A DNA stretch of 38,651 nucleotides from Methylococcaceae bacterium. Lineage in GTDB: Bacteria > Pseudomonadota > Gammaproteobacteria > Methylococcales > Methylomonadaceae. Below are positions 7,432 through 15,815 of the stretch, in pieces. Position numbers and translations under genes: made by a program. How positions within the stretch are numbered: position 1 is the first letter of the stretch; each line of letters opens with the position of its first letter. The notes below the pieces were generated by a model. It ran no database searches. It was given only the letters and a program-made list of their open reading frames with translations, and had not been told where the DNA came from. Where the stretch lies: positions 1-38,651 of the forward strand of contig DAOUSK010000011.1 in assembly GCA_030627265.1 (NCBI GenBank), written 5' to 3'.

Positions 7432-8781
7432 ATGTCAGTAAGCATAGCGCAAGAGCAATCAGATCTACATTTAGAACAAATTATGAATGACCTTGACGGT
7501 AATGCGCTTTATGACGCAAGAGGGCATTTACACGGTTTATATCCTGCAGAAATCGCATTATTACTGAGTTCGCTCCCTATTGATTATAGAAACCAGATTT
7601 GGGCGATTATTTCACCCGAAATGATGGGGGATGTGTTAGTTATTTTACAAGGAGAGGTGCGTACAGGCTTGATAGAGCAGGCAACAGCGCAAAATTTAAT
7701 TGATGCAAGTAATGATTTAGATATTAATGACTTAGCTGTTTTAGTGGGTGAATTTCCTGCTATGGTGCGCGACAAAGTTCTAGAGAAAAAAGGCGATAGC
7801 CGGCTAGAGACGGCTTTATCATATGATGGTCGAACGGCGGCTGGTGTGATGGACTTAGGTGTCTTAACGATTCAGGCAGATTTAACCGTTGAGGCTGTTT
7901 TACAATTTTTGCGAAGTCAGCCTAAAATGGCAACAAATATGGATAGCTTGGTTGTTGTCGATAAAGTTGATCAATACCAAGGAATGATGCATGTATCAAC
8001 GCTATTGACAAGTGATACGCATCTTATTGTCTCAAATATTATGTCGACAGAAAAAGCAATTGCCTTGAATATGGCGGTAACAGATGTTGCTTTATTATTT
8101 GAGCAATATGATATTTTATCTGCTGCTGTTGTTGATGAGCAGGGCACTGTAAAAGGCCGTGTCTCTATTGATGATGTTTTGGATATTGTAAGAGATGAAG
8201 CTGAGCATGTGGTATTAAGCTCGGCAGGCCTTGATGAAGAGCATGATTTATTTGCACCTATTTTAGTCAGTGCTAGACGCCGAGCTGTTTGGTTGGGGGT
8301 TAATTTATTTACTGCATTTTTAGCCTCATGGGTGATTGGCTTATTTGAAGCAACAATCGCAGAAATTGTAGCGTTGGCTGTGTTAATGCCGATTGTAGCA
8401 AGTATGGGTGGAATTGCTGGAAGTCAAACCTTAACATTGGTTATTCGAGGGTTAGCACTGCATCAAATTAGCGCATCAAATACAATGAAATTCTTAGTGA
8501 AAGAAATAGCCATTGGAGCGGTTAATGGTGTTGTTTGGTCTATTGTAGTCGCATCGCTTGCAGCATTATGGTTTTCAAACTGGGGTCTTGGTTTCATGTT
8601 GGGTGGAGCGATGATTATTAATTTATGTTGCGCCTCTTTAGCCGGTGTATTAATTCCTCTATTTTTACAGAAAAAAGGAATTGATCCTGCATTGGCAGGT
8701 GGGGTACTGCTTACAACAGTTACCGATGTTATTGGTTTCATGTCATTCCTAGGATTGGCAACTATCTTTTTAACTAATTAA
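7432..8781 (+). CDS. mgtE: Magnesium channel/transporter MgtE
   Basis: Dimeric inner-membrane Mg2+ channel gated by cytoplasmic Mg2+ sensing. An N-terminal helical domain (about 10-125) is followed by a pair of CBS domains (about 130-255) and five membrane helices from about 285. The pore signature is seen as PIVASMGGIAGSQTLTLVIR (near 320-339), and the last helices carry GGVLLTTVTDVIGFMSFLGL with the conserved aspartate. Length 449 is normal. An AAGGA ribosome site precedes the ATG by 6 bases. A gene for an HvfA-like protein follows after 17 bases, so the two may be co-transcribed. In related genomes mgtE often follows the ptsN-rapZ-npr block, so its place here fits loss of that block. Confidence 0.93.
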   Translation: MSVSIAQEQSDLHLEQIMNDLDGNALYDARGHLHGLYPAEIALLLSSLPIDYRNQIWAIISPEMMGDVLVILQGEVRTGLIEQATAQNLIDASNDLDINDLAVLVGEFPAMVRDKVLEKKGDSRLETALSYDGRTAAGVMDLGVLTIQADLTVEAVLQFLRSQPKMATNMDSLVVVDKVDQYQGMMHVSTLLTSDTHLIVSNIMSTEKAIALNMAVTDVALLFEQYDILSAAVVDEQGTVKGRVSIDDVLDIVRDEAEHVVLSSAGLDEEHDLFAPILVSARRRAVWLGVNLFTAFLASWVIGLFEATIAEIVALAVLMPIVASMGGIAGSQTLTLVIRGLALHQISASNTMKFLVKEIAIGAVNGVVWSIVVASLAALWFSNWGLGFMLGGAMIINLCCASLAGVLIPLFLQKKGIDPALAGGVLLTTVTDVIGFMSFLGLATIFLTN

Positions 8782-8798
8782 TTAATATATAGGAAATA

Positions 8799-9164
8799 AT
8801 GATGATAATTAAAAAAGCACCTTTAGCGATTGCAGTCGGTACAACTTTGTTGGGTGGGTTGACGAGTGTGAATGCAGAAACAAAGATTGATTCAGTCCCA
8901 GAAAATAACCCCTTTTCTTTCAATGAGCTAGATAACGGTTATATGCAACTAGCAAAAGCAGACTCTAAAAAAGATGCTGTAAAAATGAAAGATGGCGCAT
9001 GTGGCGAAGGACAGTGTGGCGCTAGTATGATGCCTAAAGGCGCTTTAGAAAAAACAGTAGAAGGAAAATGTGCGGGAAATAAAGCGATGCCTAATGCTAA
9101 AAAAGTAATGAAGAAAGGCGGGGAAGGTAAATGTGGTGAAGGTAAGTGCGGTAATAATATGTAA
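8799..9164 (+). CDS. HvfA-like secreted EGKCG-repeat peptide precursor
   Basis: Low-complexity exported protein resembling the HvfA family, peptides whose EGKCG cysteines are modified by a DUF692/MNIO enzyme (HvfB) with HvfC and which bind copper. Visible parts: signal peptide 1-26 with likely cleavage after SVNA; the family-like segment NPFSFNELDNGYMQLA (37-52); then a Lys/Gly/Met-rich tail with five cysteines at 68, 73, 91, 112 and 117 in the contexts ACGEGQCG, EGKCAG and a terminal EGKCGEGKCG tandem. AGGA (8791-8794) is 4 bases from this ATG and 7 from a second ATG at 8802, either of which may be used. No hvfB, hvfC or DoxX gene is adjacent, which is unusual. Family assignment is from motif recognition; modification is inferred. 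Confidence 0.75.
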   Translation: MMIIKKAPLAIAVGTTLLGGLTSVNAETKIDSVPENNPFSFNELDNGYMQLAKADSKKDAVKMKDGACGEGQCGASMMPKGALEKTVEGKCAGNKAMPNAKKVMKKGGEGKCGEGKCGNNM

Positions 9165-9202
9165 GTGATTATTAGGCTAATTAAGCCTAAATAGACGCTT
9201 TT

Positions 9203-9248
9203 AAAGCTCCTAAGTTGCAATATTTATTGGCAACTTAGGGGCTTTTTT
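9203..9248 (+). terminator. Intrinsic terminator after the HvfA-like gene
   Basis: AGCTCCTAAGTTGC (9205-9218) pairs with GCAACTTAGGGGCT (9230-9243) with a single G-T wobble, over an 11-base AT loop, and six T follow (9243-9248). This is a textbook rho-independent terminator that closes the mgtE unit and separates it from the dcw promoter. Confidence 0.9.
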
Positions 9249-9459
9249 ATTGCCTGAAACTTATTCGCAAGTAGTGCGGTTGAGTGGATTTTTTAGTGTT
9301 AGGGAAATCTTATATATAAAACCTAGAATTTACATTAACAAAAATAAATAAATAATTGATAGGCAATATTTTTTTAACCAGTAATTTATCGATATTTTTA
9401 GTGGTTTAAAAAAAACCTAAGTTATTGTAGGGGAAAGATAATTTAATCTGGGTAGCGCC
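9249..9459. other. AT-rich gene-free stretch before the dcw promoter
   Basis: No gene is visible on either strand. It is strongly AT-rich, with a long imperfect inverted repeat (TTTTTTTAACCA at 9369-9380 against TGGTTTAAAAAAAA at 9402-9415) centred near ATCGAT at 9389-9394. It could hold upstream promoter elements or a bent-DNA binding site for the dcw cluster. Confidence 0.4.
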
Positions 9460-9488
9460 TTGACTAAAAAATGTAGGGCAATTATTAT
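9460..9488 (+). promoter_or_regulatory. Sigma-70 promoter of the dcw cluster
   Basis: TTGACT (9460-9465) and TATTAT (9483-9488) are separated by exactly 17 bases, close to the sigma-70 consensus. The predicted transcription start is near 9495, placing the MraZ boxes over and just after it. This corresponds to the mra promoter known upstream of mraZ in E. coli. Confidence 0.8.
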
Positions 9489-9495
9489 TGTACCC

Positions 9496-9521
9496 AAGTG
9501 GTGAAAAGTGGCGATAAGTAG
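9496..9521 (+). promoter_or_regulatory. MraZ operator: three boxes in 10-bp phase
   Basis: AAGTGG (9496-9501), AAGTGG (9506-9511) and AAGTAG (9516-9521) repeat with an exact 10-base period directly downstream of the promoter. MraZ is known to autoregulate by binding 10-bp-phased direct repeats near the mra promoter. The position, phase and GTGG core support this being its operator. Confidence 0.75.
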
Positions 9522-9561
9522 TTTTTTTTGGTGTTAATTCTGAGTAAAGGGGAGGCGGGAA

Positions 9562-10029
9562 ATGTTTCGAGGTGTAACCGCTATTAATTTGGATGCAAAA
9601 GGTCGTTTTGCGATTCCTACCCGTTACCGTGAAGAATTAAACGAATGCTGCGATAGTCAGATGGTCGTGACCATAGCCATTAATGAAAAAGGGGTTGGTG
9701 AGCCAGGGTGTTTATGGTTATATCCTTTGCCTGCGTGGGAAGAGCTGGAAAAATCGATTAGTAAATTACCCACAATGAATAAGATGGCTGGGAAGTTACG
9801 CCGGTTTGTTATTGGTAATGCAACAGAAGCTGTGATGGATAAACAAGGGCGTTTATTGCTATCAGATAAATTAAGAGAATTTACAGGGATGAATAAAAAA
9901 ATGATGTTAGTCGGGCAACTGAATAAATTTGAAATTTGGGATGAAGCAGCTTGGAAAGCAAAAGAAAATGCTTGGATGGAAAGTGATGATGATGAAGGTT
10001 TAGACGCCTTAGATAATATTTCATTCTAA
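9562..10029 (+). CDS. mraZ: Transcriptional regulator MraZ
   Basis: First gene of the dcw cluster; a ring-forming DNA-binding protein that represses its own operon. Two AbrB-like (SpoVT) half-domains are seen, each with the family motif: LDAKGRFAIPTRYR (10-23) and MDKQGRLLLSDKLR (92-105); the second has Ser where Pro is usual. A strong GGGGAGG ribosome site lies 7 bases before the ATG. Length 155 is normal. Three phased operator boxes stand about 40-65 bases upstream, consistent with autoregulation. rsmH follows after 11 bases. Confidence 0.95.
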   Translation: MFRGVTAINLDAKGRFAIPTRYREELNECCDSQMVVTIAINEKGVGEPGCLWLYPLPAWEELEKSISKLPTMNKMAGKLRRFVIGNATEAVMDKQGRLLLSDKLREFTGMNKKMMLVGQLNKFEIWDEAAWKAKENAWMESDDDEGLDALDNISF

Positions 10030-10040
10030 GGGCTAAAACG

Positions 10041-10964
10041 ATGCATTTACCTGTACTTTATAACGAAGCTTTACGTGAATTAAAGATAAAGCCAAATGGC
10101 ATTTATATTGACTGTACCTTTGGGCGAGGCGGTCACAGTAATGGCATACTTAAACAATTAGGCCCTGAAGGGAAGTTACTCTCATTGGACAGAGATAGGG
10201 ATGCAATTGAATCTGATTTTGCACAGGAAATGCTTCAAGATTCACGATTTGAACTAGAGCACTGCTGTTTTTCTAGGTTACAAGAAGTGATTGAAAATAG
10301 AGGCTGGTTGGGGAAAGTTGATGGCATCTTAATGGATTTTGGTGTGTCATCACCTCAATTAGATGATGCAGCAAGAGGTTTTAGTTTTATGCGAGATGGC
10401 CCGTTAGATATGCGAATGGATTGCACGACTGGGTTATCGGCAGCGGAATGGTTGGCAACAGTTTCTGAAAAAGATTTGGTGCAAGTATTGTTTGACTATG
10501 GTGAAGAGAAATTTGCGCGGCGTATTGCGAATGCTGTTGTTACACAGAGATTAGAGACAAAGTTGGAAACAACAAAGCAGTTTTCTGATTTGGTGGTAGA
10601 AGCAATTCCTTACAAAGAAAAGCATAAGCACCCAGCGACACGAACTTTTCAAGCTGTCAGAATTGCAGTTAATCGTGAGTTAGATGAAATAAAGTCGGTG
10701 TTAGAGCAAGCAGTTAATGTTTTAAAGCCTGAGGGCAGAATGGCGGTTATTTCATTCCATTCCCTAGAAGATCGAATAGCTAAGCGTTTTATTCGAGATG
10801 AATCGCGAGGGCGGTATACGGATTCAAAGTTACCTATGTTAGCAGAGCAGGAGGCATTATTACGTTTAAAAAAATGTGGTAAAGCGATTAAGTCCGGGCA
10901 AGAGGAGTTAAACGAAAATCCAAGAGCGCGTAGTGCGGTTATGCGTGTAGCAGAGCGTAAATAG
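10041..10964 (+). CDS. rsmH: 16S rRNA (cytosine(1402)-N4)-methyltransferase
   Basis: S-adenosylmethionine-dependent enzyme that methylates N4 of C1402 in the 16S rRNA P site. The SAM-binding loop is DCTFGRGGHSNGIL (24-37); the second motif is DGILMDFGVSSPQLD (near 95-109), with GFSFMRDGPLDMRMD just after; the C-terminal pattern EGRMAVISFHSLEDRIAKRF is family-specific. At 307 residues it matches other RsmH (formerly MraW). It lies between mraZ and ftsL as in nearly all dcw clusters. Confidence 0.97.
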   Translation: MHLPVLYNEALRELKIKPNGIYIDCTFGRGGHSNGILKQLGPEGKLLSLDRDRDAIESDFAQEMLQDSRFELEHCCFSRLQEVIENRGWLGKVDGILMDFGVSSPQLDDAARGFSFMRDGPLDMRMDCTTGLSAAEWLATVSEKDLVQVLFDYGEEKFARRIANAVVTQRLETKLETTKQFSDLVVEAIPYKEKHKHPATRTFQAVRIAVNRELDEIKSVLEQAVNVLKPEGRMAVISFHSLEDRIAKRFIRDESRGRYTDSKLPMLAEQEALLRLKKCGKAIKSGQEELNENPRARSAVMRVAERK

Positions 10965-10969
10965 CCTGA

Positions 10970-11233
10970 ATGAACAAATTGTTGATTTCGGCATTATTGT
11001 TACTTTTTATGTGCTCAGGTTTAAGTGTTATTTATAGTAAGTATGAGTCACGTAAAGTATTTATTGAAATACAACAAGCAAAGCAAGTTTTAGACCAGCT
11101 AGAAGTAAGTTGGGGACGTTTAGTGTTAGAAAAAAAAATGCTTTCAGGCCATAATCGGGTGGAAAAAATTGCGCGTAAAAAGATGAAATTAATGTCATTA
11201 GATAGGCAGGCAATTGTTTATATAAAACTGTAA
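10970..11233 (+). CDS. ftsL: Cell division protein FtsL
   Basis: Small bitopic divisome protein that forms a complex with FtsQ and FtsB and activates FtsWI. One membrane segment (about 4-23) is followed by a coiled coil (about 30-60) and the conserved tail RVEKIARKKMKLMSLDRQ. At 87 residues it is slightly short compared with E. coli FtsL (121) because the cytoplasmic N terminus is minimal, as in several other gammaproteobacteria. It sits 5 bases after rsmH and 2 bases before ftsI. Confidence 0.9.
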   Translation: MNKLLISALLLLFMCSGLSVIYSKYESRKVFIEIQQAKQVLDQLEVSWGRLVLEKKMLSGHNRVEKIARKKMKLMSLDRQAIVYIKL

Positions 11234-11235
11234 TT

Positions 11236-12999
11236 ATGCTGAAACCAAAGTTAAAAAAACAAAACTTTTCAGCAAGAAGAAAGTGGCTGTATTTCATCAT
11301 GTTTTTGGCTATGCTGGCATTAATTATTAGAGCGGTGCATTTACAGATATTTGATATTGATTTTTTGCAAAAGCAAGCAAGAAGTCGGCATATTAGTAAG
11401 GTGAAAATTTCTGCCTATAGAGGGCAGATTAAAGATAAAAATGGTGAAAGTTTAGCTGTCAGTGCGCCTGTTGAGTCTATTTGGGTTAACCCTCAATATT
11501 GTTCTTTCTCTAAAAAGGAAGAAAAAAAAGAGACTAGAGCGAGCAAAAAAATTAAAGCAGATTGTGCGCGATTAGATAGAGCGACAAAAAGAAAAGTTGC
11601 ACAAATTTTAGGAATAGCCAATAAAAAAGTTGAAAGGGCATTTAATGCCAATAGTAAACGCAAGTTTGTCTATTTAAAACGGCGAGTAACGCCCGGTATA
11701 GCAAATAAAATAAAAACATTAAATTTACCTGGTGTTGGTTTTATCAGGGAATTTAAGCGGTTTTATCCAACGGGTGAAGTAACATCTCATTTGTTAGGTT
11801 TTACTAATATAGATGATAGAGGGCAAGAAGGTTTAGAGCTGATGTATGACAGCCAGTTAAATGGTGTTGCAGGCAGTAAATTAGTAATACGGGATGGTAA
11901 GCGACGTGTTATTGAAGAGCAGAATATTGAAAGTATTAAAGAGCCAGAAGCTGGGCAAGATATAGAGTTAAGTATAGATCAGCGCTTACAGTATTTAGCG
12001 TATAGAGAATTAAAGGCGGGCGTAAGTCGGCATAAAGCAAAGTCAGCCTCCTTGGTGATTTTGGAAGCGAAAACTGGGAATATTTTAGCGGTTGTTAATC
12101 AGCCAGCATTTAATCCGAATACGCGGCGGCATTTAACAATAGAGCGTTATAAAAATAGAGCGATTACAGATGTTTTTGAGCCAGGGTCAACGATGAAACC
12201 TTTGGTTGCGGCGGCGGCACTTGATGGCGGTTTTATTAAGCGTCGGCAGCTGTATTCAACTAAAGATTATAAGATTGGTCGTAACTGGGTTCGAGATGGA
12301 CACAGGTACGGCATTTTAAGTTTAAGTAATGTGCTAAAAAAATCGAGCAATGTGGCGGCAAGTAAAATTGCTTTATCAATGCCAGCAGATTATTTTTGGC
12401 GTTTTTATCATGATTTAGGTTTTGGTGTCTCGGCGGCTGTTGGTTTCCCTGGGGAAGCTAGTGGTGTTTTGCCTGAGTACGATGGCTGGAGTAAATTTGA
12501 GCAAGCGACGTTATCATTTGGGTATCGCTTATCGATGTCAGTTTTGCAATTAGCTCGGTCTTATACGGCTTTAGCGGATGACGGCATACTACATTCCGTC
12601 AGTTTACTGAAGCGAGAGAAAGATGAGTATGCAGTACGTGTGTTATCGGCTAAGACAGCTAGAACCGTACGGAAAATGATTGAAAAAGTGGTCCATAAAG
12701 ATGGCACAGCTTATCAAGCAAGAATTGATGGTTACCGGGTTGCAGGTAAAACCGGAACGGTAAAAAAAGCTAGTAAAGGTGGTTATGGAAGTGAATACCT
12801 TTCTGTTTTTGTCGGGATGGCTCCTGCAAGTGATCCAGAGTTAGTGATTGCTGTTTTGGTTGACACGCCACAAGCGGGGCAATATTACGGTGGCCAAGTT
12901 GCAGCACCTATTTTTTCTAAAGTGATGGCAGGGGCTCTAAGGGTGTTGAATATAGCGCCAGATGAAGAGAAAACGATGAATGTTTTATTAAAAAAATAA
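11236..12999 (+). CDS. ftsI: Septal peptidoglycan transpeptidase FtsI (PBP3)
   Basis: Class B penicillin-binding protein that crosslinks septal peptidoglycan with FtsW. N-terminal membrane segment about 17-34; pedestal domain to about 240; transpeptidase domain with the three active-site motifs STMK (318-321, nucleophile S318), SSN (370-372) and KTGT (505-508). Length 587 is close to E. coli (588). Odd point: after IWVNPQ (residues 82-87) there is a Lys/Glu-rich insertion of about 15 residues flanked by Cys89 and Cys110, which E. coli FtsI lacks. The C terminus ends soon after the domain, without a long tail. ftsL precedes by 2 bases and murE follows by 4. Confidence 0.97.
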   Translation: MLKPKLKKQNFSARRKWLYFIMFLAMLALIIRAVHLQIFDIDFLQKQARSRHISKVKISAYRGQIKDKNGESLAVSAPVESIWVNPQYCSFSKKEEKKETRASKKIKADCARLDRATKRKVAQILGIANKKVERAFNANSKRKFVYLKRRVTPGIANKIKTLNLPGVGFIREFKRFYPTGEVTSHLLGFTNIDDRGQEGLELMYDSQLNGVAGSKLVIRDGKRRVIEEQNIESIKEPEAGQDIELSIDQRLQYLAYRELKAGVSRHKAKSASLVILEAKTGNILAVVNQPAFNPNTRRHLTIERYKNRAITDVFEPGSTMKPLVAAAALDGGFIKRRQLYSTKDYKIGRNWVRDGHRYGILSLSNVLKKSSNVAASKIALSMPADYFWRFYHDLGFGVSAAVGFPGEASGVLPEYDGWSKFEQATLSFGYRLSMSVLQLARSYTALADDGILHSVSLLKREKDEYAVRVLSAKTARTVRKMIEKVVHKDGTAYQARIDGYRVAGKTGTVKKASKGGYGSEYLSVFVGMAPASDPELVIAVLVDTPQAGQYYGGQVAAPIFSKVMAGALRVLNIAPDEEKTMNVLLKK

Positions 13000-13003
13000 G
13001 CTT

Positions 13004-14449
13004 ATGTGGCTATCAAAATTACTGAAAGATTTAGCAAAAGTTGAAAATGATGTTGAATTTTTTCAAATTGAACTCGATAGCCGCCGTATAAAAAAAGGTG
13101 ATGTTTTTTTTGCGCTAGCAGGCAGTCAACAGCATGGAATGCACTATGCAGAAGATGTTATTGAACAAGGTGTTGTTGCTATTGTTTATGATCCCGCGCA
13201 GGGGGGGCAAGCGGTAGCTAAGAAGTTAGGCTTTAAATGTTTAATTGCGATTGAAGGATTAAATAAAAAATTAGGGCAGATAGCCGGTCGTTTTTATAAG
13301 GAGCCAGCAGAAAACCTGCAAGTAATTGGTATTACAGGGACGAATGGGAAAACATCATGCAGTCAATTTTTGGCTCAGATGATGGAGTCGACTGCGGTGA
13401 TAGGTACATTAGGTTCAGGCTTGTATGGCGATTTACAAGTGTCTAACAATACAACGCCAAATGCATTTGATTTACAAAAGCTTTTAGCGAGGTTTGTTAA
13501 GCAAGGCATAAAGAATGTTGCGATGGAGGTGTCATCGCATGGGCTAGAGCAAGGCAGAGTGGAAGCCGTTAATTTTTCAGGTGCTGTCTTTAATAATTTG
13601 AGCCGTGATCATTTAGATTATCACGGCAACATGGAAAATTACTTCCAAGCTAAAAATCAGCTATTTAAATGGCCCAGTTTGAAGTTTGTGGTATTAAATG
13701 CGGACGATGAGTATTCGGCGCGAATTAAATTAGGGCTTAATGCACAGGTTCAAGTATTAAGTTATAGCTTGCTTGTTGAAAGCGATGAAAATTTAGTCGC
13801 AAAAAATATTCAATATACAACAGAGGGTATTGTTTGTGATGTGTTTTGGAATGAACAACATGCAGCATTAAATGTTGCTTTATTGGGCGAGTTTAATTTG
13901 CAAAATATTTTGGCGGCAGTTGCTGTTTTATTAATGCAAGGTGAGTCATTAAAAACCAGTGTTTTAGCCGCAAGTAAAGTGAAGCCAATTATTGGCAGAA
14001 TGGAATGTTTCAAAGCTAAAAATGAGGCATTGATTATTGTGGATTATGCGCATACGCCGGATGCCTTGGAAAAAGTATTAACGACTTTAAGGCAACATTG
14101 TAATCGACAATTAAAAGTGGTTTTTGGTTGTGGTGGTAACCGAGATACAGGTAAGCGTAGTCAGATGGGGCGTATTGCAGCACAGTTAGCTGATGAGATG
14201 ATTGTTACCGATGATAATCCGCGATTTGAAAGTAGTCAGTTGATTATTGATGAAATTGTCATGGGTTTGGATATGCAAAAAATAAGTTGTATTTCCGATA
14301 GAGAAAGCGCAATTAAGCAAACAATAGCAAACGCCGACAAGGGCGATATTGTTTTAATTGCTGGTAAAGGGCATGAAGAATACCAAGAGGTTAACGGTGT
14401 TAAGACAGCGTTTAGTGATAGAGCTTTAGTGCAGGAATTAATTAGTTAA
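13004..14449 (+). CDS. murE: UDP-MurNAc-L-Ala-D-Glu:meso-DAP ligase
   Basis: Cytoplasmic Mur ligase adding the third stem-peptide residue. ATP-binding loop GTNGKTS (112-118, K116); central domain motif EVSSHGL; the DNPR motif (404-407) that recognises meso-diaminopimelate rather than lysine is present, so the peptidoglycan is the Gram-negative DAP type. The C-terminal GKGHEEYQE pattern is also typical. Length 481 is a little short at the N terminus but complete. Its stop overlaps the murF start (TAATG). A seven-G run at 13201-13207 lies inside the coding region in frame. Confidence 0.97.
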   Translation: MWLSKLLKDLAKVENDVEFFQIELDSRRIKKGDVFFALAGSQQHGMHYAEDVIEQGVVAIVYDPAQGGQAVAKKLGFKCLIAIEGLNKKLGQIAGRFYKEPAENLQVIGITGTNGKTSCSQFLAQMMESTAVIGTLGSGLYGDLQVSNNTTPNAFDLQKLLARFVKQGIKNVAMEVSSHGLEQGRVEAVNFSGAVFNNLSRDHLDYHGNMENYFQAKNQLFKWPSLKFVVLNADDEYSARIKLGLNAQVQVLSYSLLVESDENLVAKNIQYTTEGIVCDVFWNEQHAALNVALLGEFNLQNILAAVAVLLMQGESLKTSVLAASKVKPIIGRMECFKAKNEALIIVDYAHTPDALEKVLTTLRQHCNRQLKVVFGCGGNRDTGKRSQMGRIAAQLADEMIVTDDNPRFESSQLIIDEIVMGLDMQKISCISDRESAIKQTIANADKGDIVLIAGKGHEEYQEVNGVKTAFSDRALVQELIS

Positions 14450-15813
14450 TGATAGACCTTACGTTACATGAAATTAATCAGCTAGTAAAAGGCGAGCTGT
14501 ACAGTGCAGACAGAGTGATAAGCAATGTCAGTATTGATACGCGTGCTCTTGCTGATAAAGCTTTATATGTAGCGATCAAAGGTGAGCGCTTTGATGGTCA
14601 TGATTTTATTGAGCAAGCGGAAAGCTCAGGTGCAGCAGCATTATTGCTTAGCCAGAAAGTTGCATCGAAACTGCCGCAAATTGTGGTTAAAGAGCCGCGT
14701 ATTGCATTAGCTGAGATAGCGGGTGCGATCAGAGATAAATCTCAAGTTAAGCTATGTGCTATTACGGGTAGCAATGGAAAAACAACTATAAAAGAGATGG
14801 TTAGTGCTATTTTAGCGGTGAAATCATCAGTTTTATCGACTTTAGGTAATTTTAATAATGACATTGGTGTGCCTTTAACTTTACTTCGATTAAAGCAAGA
14901 GCATGAGTTTGCAGTGATTGAAATGGGTGCCAATCATGCTGATGAAATTGCATATAGCAGTCATTATGCAAAGCCCGATGTTGTCATTATTAGTAATGCA
15001 GCAGCAGTCCATATAGAGGGTTTTGGCTGTATTGATGGTGTGGCATCGGCAAAGGCAGAAATTATTGAGTCACTGGATGAAGGTGGAATCGCAATTTTAA
15101 ATGCGGATGATGATTATTTTAATTTATGGCGCGCAATAGCAGGGCGAAGAACGTGCCTTTCTTTTGGCTTAAATGATATAGCCGATGTTCGTGCTGAAAA
15201 TATCAGTAACACCATAAAGAATGGTCAATTTATAAGCACATTTGATTTGAAGGTTAATCAACAGAGCACATCGATTAATTTAGCGTTAGCAGGTGAGCAT
15301 AATGTTATTAATGCGTTAGCTGCCAGTGCTGCTTGTATCGCATTCGGTATTGGAATTGAACAAATAAAACAAGGCTTAGAGAAACTCAACGCAGTAAAAG
15401 GGCGACTGCAATTAAGTGTTTCGCCAGAAGGCTATCAAGTTATTAATGATAGTTATAACGCTAACCCTGCTTCTTTACAGGCTGCTTTGGATGCAATGCA
15501 AGGTTCAGAAAAGGAGTGTTGGGTTGCATTAGGTGAGTTTGGTGAACTGGGGACTGAAAGTAAACAAGTGCATACAGAAATGGGTTTAACTATTAAACAA
15601 GCAGGCGTGACGCGGTTATTTGCAACCGGTGAGCTAACCAAATTTACGGTGGAAGCATTCGGTGACGCAGCCAGTCATTATGCAAAACAAGAAGATTTAA
15701 TAACGGCAGTACAAAAAGAAATCAATAGTGATGTCATGCTATTAGTAAAAGGTTCAAGGTCTCAAAAGATGGAAGTTGTTGTGGATGGTTTAATAGACAA
15801 GGTGAAAAATTAG
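14449..15813 (+). CDS. murF: UDP-MurNAc-tripeptide:D-Ala-D-Ala ligase
   Basis: Last cytoplasmic Mur ligase, adding D-Ala-D-Ala to complete UDP-MurNAc-pentapeptide. The ATP loop is ITGSNGKTT (105-113, K111). [15 protein letters not shown] and [10 protein letters not shown] (centre) and [15 protein letters not shown] (C-terminal domain) are MurF-specific motifs. Length 454 equals the usual size. Start overlaps the murE stop by one base; mraY follows after 2 bases, so supply of the precursor and its transfer to the lipid carrier are coupled in expression. Confidence 0.97.
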   Translation: MIDLTLHEINQLVKGELYSADRVISNVSIDTRALADKALYVAIKGERFDGHDFIEQAESSGAAALLLSQKVASKLPQIVVKEPRIALAEIAGAIRDKSQVKLCAITGSNGKTTIKEMVSAILAVKSSVLSTLGNFNNDIGVPLTLLRLKQEHEFAVIEMGANHADEIAYSSHYAKPDVVIISNAAAVHIEGFGCIDGVASAKAEIIESLDEGGIAILNADDDYFNLWRAIAGRRTCLSFGLNDIADVRAENISNTIKNGQFISTFDLKVNQQSTSINLALAGEHNVINALAASAACIAFGIGIEQIKQGLEKLNAVKGRLQLSVSPEGYQVINDSYNANPASLQAALDAMQGSEKECWVALGEFGELGTESKQVHTEMGLTIKQAGVTRLFATGELTKFTVEAFGDAASHYAKQEDLITAVQKEINSDVMLLVKGSRSQKMEVVVDGLIDKVKN

Positions 15814-15815
15814 AC

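Noticed and set aside
9369-9415. AT-rich inverted repeat upstream of mraZ as a terminator
   Set aside because: Arms are made of T and A runs with a mismatch and lie after a much better terminator at 9203-9248; low information content.
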